The notes beneath the pieces were generated by a model that saw nothing but the letters and a program-made list of their open reading frames with translations, was not told the origin of the DNA and ran no database searches. A stretch of 64,000 bases of DNA, taken from NCBI GenBank assembly GCA_000328365.1, contig KB295623.1, positions 472,574 to 536,573 of the forward strand, written 5' to 3'. The position numbers and the translations under genes were made by a program. Position 1 is the first letter of the stretch. Each line of letters starts with the position of its first letter. This document shows positions 22,301-33,150 of the stretch, one piece after another. This DNA is from Capitella teleta. Its lineage: Eukaryota > Annelida > Polychaeta > Capitellidae.

Positions 22301-23849
22301 AGCTCACCATCATTGAGACGCTTCAATAATTTTCGCAATATACCATGTGTAATTATTAATGTAAATATACAAGCGTCTTTGGGTGTATTTATACTGGGCC
22401 AGTACTGTTACAAATTACAAACTAGTGCATGTATTCAAGTACCCTCCACGCTATGCAAGTACTACACGTGACTAGCTCAGGTGATGTTCATAGAGATGGG
22501 CCTAGATATCGACGGAAGTGAACAATAATATCAAAGTCCACATGCAGCCAAGTGCCAATCAAACTCGATCTCAAAACGCACTTTGCACCCAAAAGGTGGT
22601 CTAGATTTTAGAAGTTTATGTCTTCCAGATTCTAGAACGGTACACTTTCTCGTGAACTCAGTATAAATAGTTCACTGCTCAAAAGCTTTCTGCTTTCTAA
22701 ATTAACAAGAGTCCTGATTCGATAATGCCCGGTGCATCAATCCTTCAACACGAAGGTAGACAGTACACATGTAAACTGCGGTCATTTCAGAGCATTTAAT
22801 GTTAAATTCTGCGAAATCAGGGACACATCGTAAAATAATTTCTTGTTTTGCATCGCTGTCATAGCATAGCACTATTAGATAGCATTGCACTCTTAGATAG
22901 CATAGCACTATTAGCAGGGGTGTAGGTAAAGGCCAATGCCCACAACTGAAGATTTTGCCAGGAAAAAGTCCAGGCAGATAATATCATTGAAAGATATGAT
23001 CTAGTTGCGCAGAATCAAAACAACCTCCTCATAACAAGGGTTAATAAGTGCAAATAATATGATTGATTCATCGATATTTATGATTACCATGGCATTTATT
23101 TATGAGCTTTATTCTTATGAGCACTGAGTTTAATTAATAAGGGCAGATTGATTTTTTTTTTTCAGTTCAAGACCGAAGCAGTCTGGATATGAAGCGCATA
23201 TGGATTGATGGAAGAAAAACTTTAACATCCGCATTTGTTATTAATTTTCAGAGTAATTATAAATTAACAATAATTAATTTGGTTTCACGCTATGATGGCG
23301 CAAAACTATTAGTAGCGACTTATTATAATGTAAGACATGTATTTTGCATAACTAATTCAAGAACTATAATTCAAGACAAATTTCTGCAATTTCCAATAGT
23401 CCAAGGCGAACGTTATGATGTTAAAAGTGCGTTATGATAATGATATAGCACATGAAAATAACCCTCACCTTCGTCTTGAACGATTTCATCCCATACACCC
23501 ATCCTTGCCAGGTCATCAGCCTCCTCAACGCCACCCATCGCAGGCATCCAACCAGCTTCGCCATCCCAAGAGTGACCAAAAAGGCGACCGCGCTGAAATA
23601 GAGGCGTGGCCATCGGGGCAAATACGGCAACACGCTCCTAATGTACAATTGCTGCAGAGCGGCATGGCTTGCGAGGCTACCGTAGTGCTGCAACAGAGAG
23701 CCCTCCCTCGCCAGCCAAGAGTAAGAAATGGCAGCGAAGCATGCCACCACAAATGAAAATGTCCGAGGCACGAGAATGCGGCTCCAAATGCCTTCCTTGA
23801 CCGGCAAGTTGTAAGGATGCTTCGGCTTCCTGCGCGCCGCCATGTTCAT
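16321..23849 (-). CDS. CPT1: Carnitine O-palmitoyltransferase 1-like protein
   Basis: CPT1 transfers long-chain acyl groups from CoA to carnitine on the mitochondrial outer membrane. Exons (minus): 23849-23469, 19116-19004, 18949-18833, 18771-18695, 18647-18554, 18500-18420, 18339-18253, 18161-18034, 17984-17920, 17862-17770, 17711-17577, 17518-17418, 17358-17292, 17234-17074, 16966-16717, 16664-16502, 16448-16321. All phases agree; about 746 aa (human CPT1A 773). Exon 1 encodes two membrane spans (about 31-47 and 83-103) before MTWQGWVYG, matching the CPT1 'LLSYHGWMF' position. Exon 2 continues with NGPSPYSTYYFQRILPKQPL. Catalytic His is about residue 451 in GSNTEHTGLD. Also seen: RWFDK, GKGQMKRARLSPDGYIQMAL, GRTETVHPSS, DRHLLAL, LSTSQ and GGGFGP. 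The soluble relatives CRAT and CPT2 lack the two-span N-terminus, so CPT1 is the best call. The usual ~45-residue regulatory N-terminus is not encoded here. Intron 1 (4.35 kb) carries two transposons. Confidence 0.88.
19435..19506 (-). CDS. Possible alternative first exon of the CPT1 gene
   Basis: An ATG-led 24-codon stretch (MCDADHYAPPSYKHFVLSQS and four more residues) ends at a GTAAAT donor in phase 0, the phase needed by the exon at 19116. Used as a start, it would give a 643-aa enzyme without the two membrane spans. It could equally be chance: no promoter motif or second line of support is seen. Confidence 0.25.
20031..20666. mobile_element. Mariner-like MITE, copy B
   Basis: A 636-bp copy of the same family as 9004-9599. 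It is flanked by TA (20029-20030 and 20667-20668). The left end has lost two bases (CACTGGGCCAAAAGTAGTCT). Interior words such as CCAATGAGGCTACGCATTTC and ACTTTTGGCGGCAAACAGGG match copy A. It lies in CPT1 intron 1. Non-coding. Confidence 0.88.
20658..20681. repeat. 24-bp perfect palindrome at the MITE copy B edge
   Basis: CCCACTCTGTAT is followed at once by its exact reverse complement ATACAGAGTGGG. The left half is the right terminus of copy B; the right half reads like the left terminus of another copy. It may be a remnant of a second element abutting the first. Confidence 0.7.
21227..22282 (+). mobile_element. CR1/jockey-like LINE with inverted 5' segment
   Basis: 21540-22200 (+) encodes the C-terminal part of a non-LTR reverse transcriptase: HLGFILDSALSFHAHVN, LLKIYKMYVRPHLEYASPAW, LLESLQRRAMRIIL, ending at TAA (22197-22199). 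A short 3' UTR has AATAAA (22252-22257) and a poly(A) tail (22269-22282). 21227-21540 reads as the same kind of protein on the opposite strand, an upstream segment between endonuclease and RT (RQEFTLACANHIH, AKQWHKYCKQLF, KDKATILNQTF). A 5' piece in reverse orientation joined to a normal 3' piece is the signature of twin priming. The open 3' frame suggests a fairly young insertion. Clade is by resemblance only. Confidence 0.82.
22861..22914. repeat. Three tandem 18-bp repeats
   Basis: ATAGCATAGCACTATTAG, ATAGCATTGCACTCTTAG and ATAGCATAGCACTATTAG follow each other without a gap. Units 1 and 3 are identical. It lies in CPT1 intron 1; function unknown. Confidence 0.9.
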
Positions 23850-23897
23850 CTCAAGGCTCCTTTGTCGAGTGCGCCTCCTCAGCTCGCGCGCTTGCTC

Positions 23898-23906
23898 TAT
23901 TTATAT
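23898..23906 (-). promoter_or_regulatory. Candidate TATA box of CPT1
   Basis: ATATAAATA on the minus strand, 49 bases before the first CPT1 ATG. A YY1-type motif AACATGGCGGC overlaps the start codon itself (MNMAA). Positions would give a leader of roughly 20 bases. Supports the 23849 start but is motif evidence only. Confidence 0.4.
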
Positions 23907-25181
23907 GCGATGCGCTGTGACCTAGTATCGGGTCAGTGTGACATTGATGAGGTGAATGGAGGCTGAATTCACTAAAAGGAAAGCGAGGAGGGAGAAGGGC
24001 TCTTTGGATGGATGAAAGCGGCTGAATATTATTCAGTGAATCACTGAATGAAGGACGCTTTAACTGAGGCTGGTGTGTCAGGATGCACTGAACTTTGACC
24101 TCGCCACCAGGGGCAGCGCTATGATGTAATGTACGTTATATACATAACAGAGTGTCGTCCGCGCGTTACGTCACAACACAACGTGTCATTGAACGCGGCT
24201 TTGTATAATTATGGACGTACCTGGTGCATGCGCACTTGCATTCTTCAGTCAGATGTCGCCGTCCACTCCTCCCCTTCCCCCCATTGTATCATTTCGCGGA
24301 TAATATAGTGTTATATGTACTTGTACCTGAGCTGCCCTGGCAATCCTTTTGTTTTGTTCTAAACATTGGTATCAATTAGGCATTACAATTAGGCCTACAT
24401 TGAGAATATTAATCTTCCTTTTGGCATTGTAAATCGGTGAAATTGGTAATTAACGCATCTGTTTCCATGGCAACATGGTTGTGTCACTTGCGTGATAACT
24501 GGAATATTTACCTAAAACCCAATGGAAAGAGAAAAAAATCAAAATTGATTCAAAAGAGCAAATCAGAAAATGTTCGTGTTCGTTCATGCTAAAATAAACT
24601 GTATTTCAAATAATTAATCAAGGTATTTATTAATAAAACCCAAAAGGCATGCGCTACAATGTGCGTTGAACGAGTAAAAAATTAAAATGCATAATTATTT
24701 ATTAAACTAGAAAAAAGAAACGCGCAGAAAAGATGAAGTCACGGAAAGTTTTCAAATAGCTTCTCAAATTTAAGCATTCTGTTTTGATTTCAATAGCACC
24801 TCTAAACCATGAATGTCTTTGATTTATGTATGTAACATGAATTGAATGTTGATTGAATTGCGTATAGACCCTTTAGCTACTATACATTACGACTGCCACG
24901 CGTGCTTATTTAAATAAATCAAGGGAGTGACATGGCGTCCGATATATAAGGCATTTTTTTTTTTTTTTTTCTTTTTTTTGAAAAATTTTCTTCTGAGATG
25001 ATTTCATGAAAAAAACAAAAACAAAAAAAAACGTTGCAAGTTTGACGACTTGGACGGCCACGCCGTTTTCAGGAGGAGGCAATGCTAAACTGAGCGAACG
25101 CCCATTCACATCTTAACTTGGCCACAGAACAACAGTTGAAACGATGCACGCAATTTATTAATTATTAATTAATTAAATAAT
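23907..25181. other. Upstream of CPT1; no gene recognised
   Basis: No coding exon seen. A T-rich/A-rich tract occupies 24953-25031. The sequence around 24100-24180 has several short E-box and TRE-like words that I do not consider informative. Confidence 0.45.
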
Positions 25182-25225
25182 TAAAAGCAAATCATCTGCC
25201 TTCGAAGGCAGATGATTTGCTTTTA
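25182..25225. repeat. 44-bp perfect palindrome
   Basis: TAAAAGCAAATCATCTGCC (25182-25200), the six-base centre TTCGAA, and the exact reverse complement of the first arm (25207-25225). There is no mismatch. As RNA or cruciform DNA it would form a 19-22 bp hairpin with almost no loop. It sits in an intergenic AT-rich tract. Confidence 0.95.
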
Positions 25226-25821
25226 GGGCCCATGTACACGTGCAATTATGTTCAATTATAAATTATTGCCTAAGCTTCCTTTCAAATGCGATAAAAGATA
25301 AAAGATATGCCGAGGGCAAACCTATACTATGGCTGATCCCGATCGCCGGTGCATCATCGTTTTTATTCATTTTTACATTTAATGTATTTATGCGGTATTG
25401 GATAGGCATAATCGAGACTCAATTGTGGGAATCATAACGTATTTCCGCTAAGTCCCCGAAGCCAGCCAACCAATTGATTTGTGGCTGGCTGAGACCTTTC
25501 TTGGTTAGTCCGTCAGCCGACTTTTTTTGTGGCTGACTAACTGTGATTTACATTTCTTTTCCGGCTGGCTCAGATCAGCTGCAATGTGTATCAATCATAT
25601 AATGCATGTACATGCATTATATTTTATATACATTAATACATGCATGGTTTTGTTAAAATACGTCTAGTTGTCATACTATGCATGAGAAATAATATTAGGG
25701 AGCTCACTGAGGTCAACCACATGACTACCGCATGTTCATTTCAGTATAATTTCATCTTGGACGCCCTTATCATGGCTCGTGACAAAAGCACATTTAGCTA
25801 TTGATCGCCAATTGTTAACAA
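25226..25821. other. Intergenic, GGCTGGCT-rich
   Basis: No gene. The octamer GGCTGGCT or its complement recurs at about 25454, 25483 and 25563, and again at 26262 inside the neighbouring inverted-repeat block, suggesting one old repeat spread over both. Confidence 0.4.
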
Positions 25822-26588
25822 ACATTATAGTTAATAATGATAGATAATTCCACCTGTGAAGGGAAATTGAGGAATGTTTACCATTGAGAATTCTATGTAG
25901 AGAAGATATAAAAAATCATTTCTTCCTTGACCGTCTCCGTTGTTATGGCAGCGTGGTAATTGCTGTTTTCATGTCTTAATTAATATCAGAATAGAAATCA
26001 TCGCTCCTTTCTAAAGCATACAGTAAATTATGCAGCATTTCCACTCTGAAGTCGCGATCACACCATTGGTGCTTGGTTAAAAAAGGTAGCATAAATACAC
26101 ACTTAATTTACTTTGTGAATTTCTATAAATCATGACGATATTTCCTGCCAAATCTCTCGAAAGAATAGCTGCTAACCGATGGGTTTTCGGCGGCGACTGA
26201 GGCAAATGTTTTTTCGCCGGATCAGTAGAATTCCAGCCGCGGCGGCGGCTCAGATGTTATTCGGCTGGCTAGTCGGCTTTTGCTGGCTGGTCTGATTTCC
26301 GCTCGAGATAATTACGTCACGGAACTAAAACGGAATTTGCAGAACTACCACAGAACTTGTGTGTTGGTCAATGGTGATCTTTTTGTTTTGCTCGCTTCTG
26401 AAATTGCGGACTAAAATGTTCGCTGCGTGATATTACGCCGACCAACAATTATTACCTCGCTGCCACAAGAACCGAGATAGTCGGGGAAGAAATAATTTTA
26501 TATCTTCTCTACATAGAATTCTCAATGGTAAACATTCCTCAATTTCCCTTCACAGGTTGAATGATCTATCACTATTAATTATATTGTT
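25822..26588. mobile_element. Inverted-repeat element with ~100-bp arms
   Basis: The left arm (about 25822-25925) and the right arm (about 26485-26588) are reverse complements over roughly 100 bases with few mismatches. Shared words are CCTGTGAAGGGAAATTGAGG, AATGTTTACCATTGAGAATT and CTATGTAGAGAAGATATAAA. The 560-bp interior has no ORF. Long terminal inverted repeats around a short non-coding core suggest a foldback-type or non-autonomous DNA transposon. A target duplication was not clear. Confidence 0.7.
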
Positions 26589-28379
26589 GGTACCCCCATA
26601 ATGAATGTTTTGCTTGATTAATCATTGTTTGCCAACCTGCGGATGGAGCGGCCATGTTGTAGTTGTACTGCGTGGAATTCCCTGACGTTGTTGACGCATC
26701 AATTATCCCAGAGTGCATCGCGCAAAGGATTTGCGATAATATAGCGATGGAAGGAACACATTTCTTTAAATAATATCTTAGAGAAACGTGTTCTTAATTT
26801 ATTACAGGAATGTGCTGATCCAATTGTTGCAATTCGAAAGCAATAAAAAATAAATATTGTTTTCAAGTACGGAGTAATATTATAGAGTGAGTCGGTTGCA
26901 TGGCGAATGTGGTCAATTTTTATCAGCCCATGTCACCTTCATTTCAAATTCTGTTCCTTGGTAAAATGCATAGGTGTTCTACTGATTAAAAGTTTGAAAA
27001 ACTCGCATTTAATATGGTCATTATTACATTCTTTGCTCTTTCTGTTTATATTGAATTGAGGAGATTTCTCAAACTATATGCACTAGTAGTAGGTCAGTGT
27101 CACCATATGTCATCTTAGCCGAGCACCTTCTGAGAACACGTACAACCGAAGTGGCCCACGTAGAGAGCTATGAGCCCATCTTCCTGAGGAGGCAGCAATC
27201 AATTGCTATTCACTAGTGATCATTATCGTGAATTGTTACTGGGGTGGCTGAGATCCCTCCTTGTACACGTTGTCTGGTTACGAATAAAAGTTAGACTTTG
27301 ACTGGGAAAGTGGCGCGACTTCCGATTCGGTCTGGGTGTACTTTTCATTCTGATCTGTAACGCAAGTTCTGTTATGTTGTTAATATAATGACATTGCGTT
27401 GATTAATTACTCGGGATCAAAGTTCGTTTATTCGGGTGAGTGCATCGTTCATCTATCATAACATTGATCACGTGATCTTATCTTGTTCAATTGGCGTCTC
27501 TGGTGGTTTATGATTAGTGTCTACGCTTGTCTTATCAACCCGCAGTAAAAACGCAAAAATTTAAGAGTGAAGTGAAACGCGATAATGAATTGAATTATTA
27601 TTTTGACGATATTTAAATACGGGCTGACGTTATTGATCTTGTTCTTGAGTTCAAGCCAAAAAGTGTCACAATTTCCGCCAACAATTCTTCCAGACTACTT
27701 TGAAGTTTCTATTCATCAAGTTTGCACAATTTCAACGGGGAACCACTGAATCCCCAAGAGAGGTGCAGTGTGACTTAAACAAGTGCCACTTCACACGTTA
27801 TCTAACAATTTCCATGAAATTGCATTTCATTTATCATGTCTGTTGCACATTTTCAGTTTTTTTTTTTTTCATCTTTAAATAGCAATGTCAATTTTCTTAT
27901 AAATCAATAAAGCTTTATCCCATCGGGTATGTTATGTATGTTATCTAATCTTACAGGTAAAATGTGTTTGAGGCAATATTGAGGTGACCAGGGAAGTTGA
28001 AGGAACCAAAGGAACTCCATTAGGGAGAGCGTATCTTTGGAAGGAACCATTTAACTGTGTGTCTCTTCGTTGTTTCCCATTGTCTCGCGAGTGATTCACA
28101 GTGAGCTGAGAGATGCGTTATGATTCAAGGAGATTCTGACTCTATCTGTCGATAGAGATCATAACGCAGAACGTACTCACATATAAAATCATGCTGGTTT
28201 TTAGTGCAGCGTTCGATTCGTTGAATCATGTGCTATAAAATAAGTGATCCGGCATCGCGCGAAAACTTGCCATCCCGCGAAAAAGCCTCAGAATTGATTC
28301 TGTAGAATTGGATACACCCACAGACTCTGTTATTAAACCCCTATTGCTTCCCAGAACTGAATCTGTTACCTACGTGATA
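26589..28379. other. Intergenic; no gene recognised
   Basis: I see no supported exon in these 1.8 kb. A short imperfect inverted pair with CGTTATGA/TCATAACG (28116 and 28159) is noted among the motif findings. Confidence 0.45.
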
Positions 28380-28387
28380 GTCTACAA
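28380..28387. repeat. Left target-site duplication of hAT element
   Basis: GTCTACAA directly before the CAGGGGTC end; identical to 29405-29412. Confidence 0.95.
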
Positions 28388-29404
28388 CAGGGGTCGGGTT
28401 CTCATATTGGGAGTAGGGCCGGATCAGGCAAGGGGCCAGACCAGGTAATAAAATATAATATATAATAGTTAATTAATTAACTGCACAGTGTTTATTCTAG
28501 TATTTTCACAGGGCAAGGGTTTTCTTAGAGATTGAGGACAAGAAAAATGTATGGAACCTGTACAGAAGACGTAGAAGGGTGCCCACGGGGCGCACCGCTA
28601 AGGGGGTTACTCCCTTTTTTTCAAAAACAAGCACCAAAGTCCAAGATCTGGGCAAAACCTCACAAACAATGAAGACATGCTTTGTTTTCCCAAGACATGT
28701 AATGGATACAATTGTTATTTGTAGATATTTCAGATGCGACGCTTCGACCTTCTGGCGATACCAAACACTTGCAGTTTCCAGGTATATAGAAACTCAGTTT
28801 ACTATGATGGACGCCAGAAAAATAAACGAGCATTATGGTTATAGACTCAAAACATTTTTGTTTTAGCTCCTTTTGAAACTAGAATTACATGTATAGTCAC
28901 ATAGTGTTGTGTCTTCAAGAGTCAGGGCCCTCACAGTGTGGCGGGTTCGTCAATGGAGCGAGTTAACCATTATTGTCCTTGTGTCGAAGGAAATCAGCTT
29001 TGGTAACACCTTGTCACATTCTTGTGGAATTCGTTACATATCAAAATGTTCAACATTCAGTTGAGTAAACAGTGAATGTAGGTGCGATCACCTCTGATCA
29101 AGCTTTCTCGAAAATGTGTTTCTACGCCAATAATGAATACCTGCAATGACACACTCAAATTTGTCGCACTTCAGCGGACAAGATGACCTTTCACTAATAT
29201 TCGAGTAATTAAATTAGTATGAAACAGCTTTCAAAATTACCTTAGCGAGTAAATGGCTTTATGTTTAAGGTATAAGTGATATAACACTACCGATCAGGGC
29301 ATTTTCTGTTACAGTCGTCAGAGAAAACTAAATTGTGAGCCTTCTGGGGGCCTGATTACATTGAAACTCAAAGAAGGGCCGCGGCCGCCAGATGCTGACC
29401 CCTG
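28388..29404. mobile_element. Non-autonomous hAT transposon (1,017 bp)
   Basis: The left end CAGGGGTCGGGTTCTCAT and the right end, read in reverse, CAGGGGTCAGCATCTGGCGG form short terminal inverted repeats of the hAT type. Eight-base direct repeats GTCTACAA flank it exactly, the target length of hAT elements. The interior has no recognisable transposase; a 95-codon plus ORF at 28579 shows no BED finger or catalytic motif. Intact duplications suggest a moderately recent insertion. Confidence 0.93.
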
Positions 29405-29412
29405 GTCTACAA
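29405..29412. repeat. Right target-site duplication of hAT element
   Basis: GTCTACAA directly after the CCCCTG end; identical to 28380-28387. Confidence 0.95.
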
Positions 29413-30586
29413 TTAGCCCACCCTCGTTGTTACTGGGGTAGGCCCCTCTGATTCATGATGGCCTTTTTTTCGCAGCACACATTTTCACATGACACCGCCT
29501 GGGTACAGAGGCAGAGAGTTTCGATTGGATGAGGGTCGAAGGAAGAGGCTGAGGAGCTATCCGCGTGTTTCGTTCCGAAATTTCGATAGTTCCACGAGGA
29601 GACGTGTTGAGGAGAGGGTTCTCATAATGTATCATGGCACTGTGATATAGCCACAGTTTATAAGGTTACCTGTATCCTACAGTACTAATAGTAGTAGAGT
29701 TGAAACCCGGGTACGGAAAAGACATCGAAAAATAGAAGCCAGTAGTAGAATGCCTTTCACACAGGAGCATTTTCAATCTGATCTTCAGCTCAGAATTAAT
29801 GAAAATTAAAGGGATCAGAGAAATCAGATCTGCCTCATTACATTGAACCAATGTAATGAACCAATAACCAATGTAATGAACCAATAACCAATGTAATTAA
29901 CATCTGCTAATCCATTGAAACAAAGACAAGAAAGTCCCGGTAATTAAAGGTCCTGTGCGATTTCAAGATAAGATACAAGATAAGCCTTTTTTTTTTTTTT
30001 TTTTTTACCGTGAAGGATCATGAATTTGCTGGTTATACATTAAAGAATTAATGTTTATTAAAAAATTTTAATGAGCTATTTGTTAAACATGTATGTACTT
30101 TCAAGTTTTTGTAGATCGGAGGCCAAGTGTTGAGTGTAAAAGCTCAAAACATGATCAAAATTCGTGGTTATTCTGTGATATGCCATTATGCCATTTGCCC
30201 TGGTTCTTCTCCGTGTGCATAGTATTCCAGGCAACAAATCTTGCTCTATTGACTTTTTACGATGAAAAACGGAAACAAAATTATATAAAAACACCTTTAG
30301 ATGTATATTCATGTATAAATGTATAATATGTCGTTTTTTTAATTCAATTTTCACTGAGAGAAAAACATTTAAATGCGCTTCACGGCAAAGAAACTACATG
30401 TTTAACACTGAATGCGATTATGTAATCGAAATTCAGTCCCGTCTAAAGATACATTACTTTGGAATAATGTATTTAATGTATGTGAGGCTCCACGCGAAAA
30501 CCCAGGCATGTATTACACCTGTAAAATCTCTCTTTGTATCGGGGTCCATTTCATTAAAATTGATAAGAGCAAGTAATAAAAAACAC
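29413..30586. other. Intergenic, downstream of HLX; minor repeats
   Basis: No gene. A 20-bp unit (CCAATGTAATGAACCAATAA) is repeated about 2.4 times at 29848-29896, and a T-run lies at 29988-30006. Confidence 0.5.
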
Positions 30587-30592
30587 TTTATT
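30587..30592 (-). terminator. Candidate polyadenylation signal for HLX
   Basis: AATAAA on the minus strand, about 245 bases past the HLX stop codon. Confidence 0.4.
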
Positions 30593-30837
30593 TACAATTC
30601 AAAAATAATAACCAAGCAACACACATTAAAAAAAAAAATATACAATTAAACCAAACACCCTTTTAAAAGTGCTATTTTTTCCTCTGAATTGTCGATGCAA
30701 ATGTTGCAGATGGCGTTTAATAATAATAATAATAACCAAACCAAACATGAAATCCTTCAGCAAATTCCGTTCTCACGAAAACAGTCACGAAAACCACCAA
30801 AACATGACAGGATTCTGTGGCAAAAGCAAGAGTTGCA

Positions 30838-33119
30838 TCACTTGGGGTTGTCGTCGTGGCATGTTTTCGGTTTGGGATCCGATTCTTTAGATTTCGGTTT
30901 GGATTTCTCCTCCTTCTTTTTCGCTTCCATTTGATGCCTCCATTTCATCCTCCGATTTTGGAACCACACCTTGACCTGTAAATAGAATCAATTATACTTT
31001 TTGCGTGCAAATATATCATAAGATATCTCAAGCGTTTTTGGCGACAAACATAAATTAAAATTTGATTGATTTGTTCTCACATTGAGTCGTATTTTTTATG
31101 GAGGTTATGGGTGCTAGTTATATAATAACTAGGCTTACGTAACTGAGAAGTCAAAACCTAATTAATAATAATAACAGAGATACGTTAGCAACAGAAACAA
31201 CCGTTACGTAACAGACTCAAATGAATCAGAAGGGGCTTTAGATTAAAATTTGATTTATTTGTCGGTTCAAAAATTGGCAAAGATCTCCGCTTGTGAACTT
31301 TTAAAATGTATTGTTTTCGATGATAGCCCCTACAACGAGTGTAGTAAATATAGAAATATAGTTATGTAGGCCTCTTACGTAATATTCGTTTAATAATTCA
31401 GTACGTAGTGGTTGAATAAATATCGAATCCTGATAATGTTCGATATTATGACCCAAATCAGTGTCGATGACGTCAGAGATGGTTTCGATATGTAACCGAC
31501 GAAACCCGGATGGATGATAAGTGCGCAAAACGACCCAAAAAGCCGCCTAACAAAATGCCTTTTTTTCCCACCATCTTTCCGCGTATTATTTTCCCATCGC
31601 TATTTGCAACGTCGAAGCAACGGCTGCGCCATCTTCACACTTCATGAAAGCGAATGATTCCACCCATAAAACATAGAAGCAGCAAAAACAAACGAGACTT
31701 GTTGACGCAAGTAATTTTCCCGCCAATTAAAAGGCGCGAAAAAAACAAGTTGGGAGACCGGAAGTGGTGGGAAATCTCGCGTTAACGAGACTTCTAACTT
31801 CTTGTTCTCGTCTCTCAGCTCGAATAAATCTGCAGCAATTAAATGATTTGAAAACAGAGAGAAAATGTGTGGGATATTTGACATATTTATGGGAATTTCT
31901 TATCGCTATGGAGGTTTACTCACTGGCTGTATCAACATGATGAATCCTGTGATTCAGCTCGTGATTTGAAGTGATGGAATGACTGGCCGTTTATTTGTCT
32001 GGCATTAGTCAAGGTAGGAATAACATGACTCGATTAAAGGCTTTTTGCAAGTCAAAGTGTAATAAGATACGGTGATAAACAAAGCATTCACTGCATTATC
32101 TCATGATGTCACACCTCATTACTGTGAAGACACTGCGACACACCCCCCCCCTCTCCCTCTCCGTTGAGTACTTAGTCTTGGGTGCTACTAAATGTAGATG
32201 TACTGAGCTATGTTTATCGCTCTGTCTCGGTACTGTGAAACATGCCAGAATGGAGGGAGTCTGCTTAATTTAAGGCAACAGGATTTGTTTGATCGATTAG
32301 ATGAAAGATTGATTGATTGGTTGAGTGATTAGCTTTATTGGTCCGTTGAATGACTGAGTGGTTACTTATATTTATACGGACTAATTGAACGTGATATATT
32401 TTCTTTCGGGAAGCTGTATTGCATAATCCTTATTCCTATTTGTGATTTAACTCATTTTAATTCAATTACATGCGGATATATAATTATTTATTTAAATTCT
32501 TACGCTTGAATCGCGCGGATTGGTCGGCATATCATTACAGCAGGGCGATCTAACCATTCCTCGGTAATTAAGCCCTAATTAACCGATCTCACCTGGGCGT
32601 CTGTGAGTCCTAGCAGCGAGGCCAATTGTCTCCGATCAGGTTTTGTGACATATTTTTGCACATCGAATCTTTTCTCCAGACCCTTGCGTTGTAAATTGGA
32701 AAACACGGCTCTTGACCACGTGCGCTTCCGTTTAGAACCGGAACTTCCGGTTGCATCACCATCAGTCAGTCCCGTTGCATGATGGGAAGCGGAACCTAAC
32801 CGGTGTTGCGTTAACGTCAAGTTGCCAAGCATTGGATGGAGACCTGGAAAGAAATCCTTTGAAATCAGCGGAGGTCTGCGGTTTCAATATGTCGGTTTAC
32901 CTGTCCGCTGTTGATGACTTAGACAAAAGGCGAGGTAGCTGCGTTGTTGGTCGATGCGGGGCTGGTGAGCAGGGTGCAGGAGATGTCGGTGGATATAAGG
33001 GTTGAAGGGGAACGGTGCGTGGATGACCCCGGGCGGGGTCACGGGAACGCGGGGGCTCTCGGCGGGCGGCGGGGATGACCTGGAAGCTGCGTCCGAAAGA
33101 AGAACTCAAAATTAAAGTC

Positions 33120-33150
<31 letters not shown>

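Larger units (their letters stand above)
19117..23468 (-). other. Large first intron of CPT1
   Basis: A 4,352-bp intron against a typical 50-100 bp elsewhere in the gene. It holds MITE copy B, a 5'-inverted LINE, an 18-bp tandem repeat, a possible alternative first exon (19435-19506) and a plus-strand HSE/TATA-like pair near 22.6 kb. Transposon load explains at least 1.7 kb of its length. Confidence 0.6.

Noticed and set aside
28579-28866. 95-codon frame within the hAT element
   Set aside because: No BED finger, catalytic acid pattern or dimerisation domain; not considered a transposase.
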